The notes beneath the pieces are model-generated. The model made no database searches. It was not told the origin of the DNA and saw only the letters and a list, made by a program, of their open reading frames with translations. From an uncultured Porphyromonadaceae bacterium (GTDB lineage Bacteria > Bacteroidota > Bacteroidia > Bacteroidales > Muribaculaceae), in contig CAJJOX010000011.1 in NCBI GenBank assembly GCA_905193485.1, positions 1 through 21,910 on the forward strand: a stretch of DNA of 21,910 nucleotides. Direction: 5' to 3'. The number at the start of each line of letters is the position of its first letter. The stretch's first letter is position 1. Positions 21,801 to 21,910 of the stretch are shown piece after piece. The position numbers and the translations under genes are program-made.

Positions 21801-21837
21801 CGGTCTGCCGTGGTTTTTTATTTAAAAATTTACAATT

Positions 21838-21910
21838 TTATTTAGCTTCTTTTAAAGTTTTAAGCGCCATGATTGCGTTTGGAAAGCCTGTATATGGCAT
21901 TGATTGCACA
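21838..21910 (-). CDS. Carboxymuconolactone decarboxylase (CMD) family protein, C-terminal fragment cut by window edge
   Basis: The minus strand reads VQSMPYTGFPNAIMALKTLK then EAK and a TAA at 21840-21838. The run P-Y-T-G-F-P-x-A-I-x-A-L-x-x-x-K-E-x is the typical C-terminal end of CMD-family proteins (gamma-carboxymuconolactone decarboxylase and AhpD-like proteins). Only 23 residues are in the window, so the active-site C-x2-C motif cannot be checked. It converges on the MetE-fold gene, 37 bp between stops. Confidence 0.65.
   Translation of the reverse strand, partial: VQSMPYTGFPNAIMALKTLKEAK

Noticed and set aside
21799..21819. ACGG-TCTG-CCGT followed by TTTTTT as terminator of the MetE-fold gene
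   Set aside because: A 4-bp stem is too weak to call, although the position and T run are suggestive.
1..21910. CRISPR arrays, insertion sequences, rRNA genes, origin-like repeats
   Set aside because: No regularly spaced direct repeats, transposase motifs or rRNA sequence were seen on reading the window.

Overview
The window looks like the chromosome of a strict or near-strict anaerobe of the order Bacteroidales, possibly Muribaculaceae-like. The order-level call is well supported. Upstream regions repeatedly carry the Bacteroidetes sigma -7 element TAnnTTTG, once with a matching -33 TTTG at exactly 19 bp (before speA). Recognisable Shine-Dalgarno sequences are scarce. Lineage-typical families are present: DUF5606, an OmpA-like/TPR lipoprotein, and a tyrosine recombinase with a Bacteroidetes-type N-terminal arm domain. 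The metabolism is anaerobic: 2-oxoacid:ferredoxin oxidoreductase, ferredoxin, rubredoxin, pyruvate phosphate dikinase and a PyrK-dependent dihydroorotate dehydrogenase. The family-level placement is inference only.

Layout. 1-700: the first 41 codons of an integrase (minus strand, cut by the window edge), a 500-bp non-coding stretch with repeated TTGCACCCT words, and a tRNA-Lys(TTT) gene. This has the form of an integrative element inserted at, or beside, a tRNA 3' end, with its body to the left of the window. 930-4955 (minus): a PIF1/RecD-like helicase with a C-terminal HRDC domain, and an OmpA-like plus TPR lipoprotein. 5206-9338 (plus): a well-formed promoter, then speA (arginine decarboxylase), truA (tRNA pseudouridine synthase, start overlapping the speA stop) and a DbpA-like DEAD-box helicase. 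9397-12185 (plus): a four-gene 2-oxoacid:ferredoxin oxidoreductase operon in the order delta, alpha, beta, gamma. 12287-13242 (plus): a small 2[4Fe-4S] ferredoxin with its own promoter and a strong terminator, then a flavin reductase-like protein. 13508-16222 (minus): ppdK. 16552-18597 (plus): rubredoxin with a terminator, then pyrK-pyrD overlapping by 7 bp. 18626-20402 (minus): a probable operon of DUF5606 protein, hemerythrin-like di-iron protein and LuxR-type regulator. 20679-21800 (plus): a MetE-fold protein that has lost its zinc ligands. 21838-21910 (minus): the C-terminal end of a carboxymuconolactone decarboxylase-family protein, cut by the window edge.

The middle of the window is largely an electron-transfer neighbourhood. 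The oxidoreductase produces reduced ferredoxin, and a stand-alone ferredoxin, a flavin reductase of the type found fused to rubredoxin elsewhere, and a rubredoxin all lie within 7 kb. The least ordinary items are the MetE-fold protein without zinc ligands, the three-gene hemerythrin/LuxR/DUF5606 unit, and the repeat-bearing integrase-tRNA interval. I do not see a CRISPR array, a complete transposon, a recognisable defence system or a clearly new multi-gene system.
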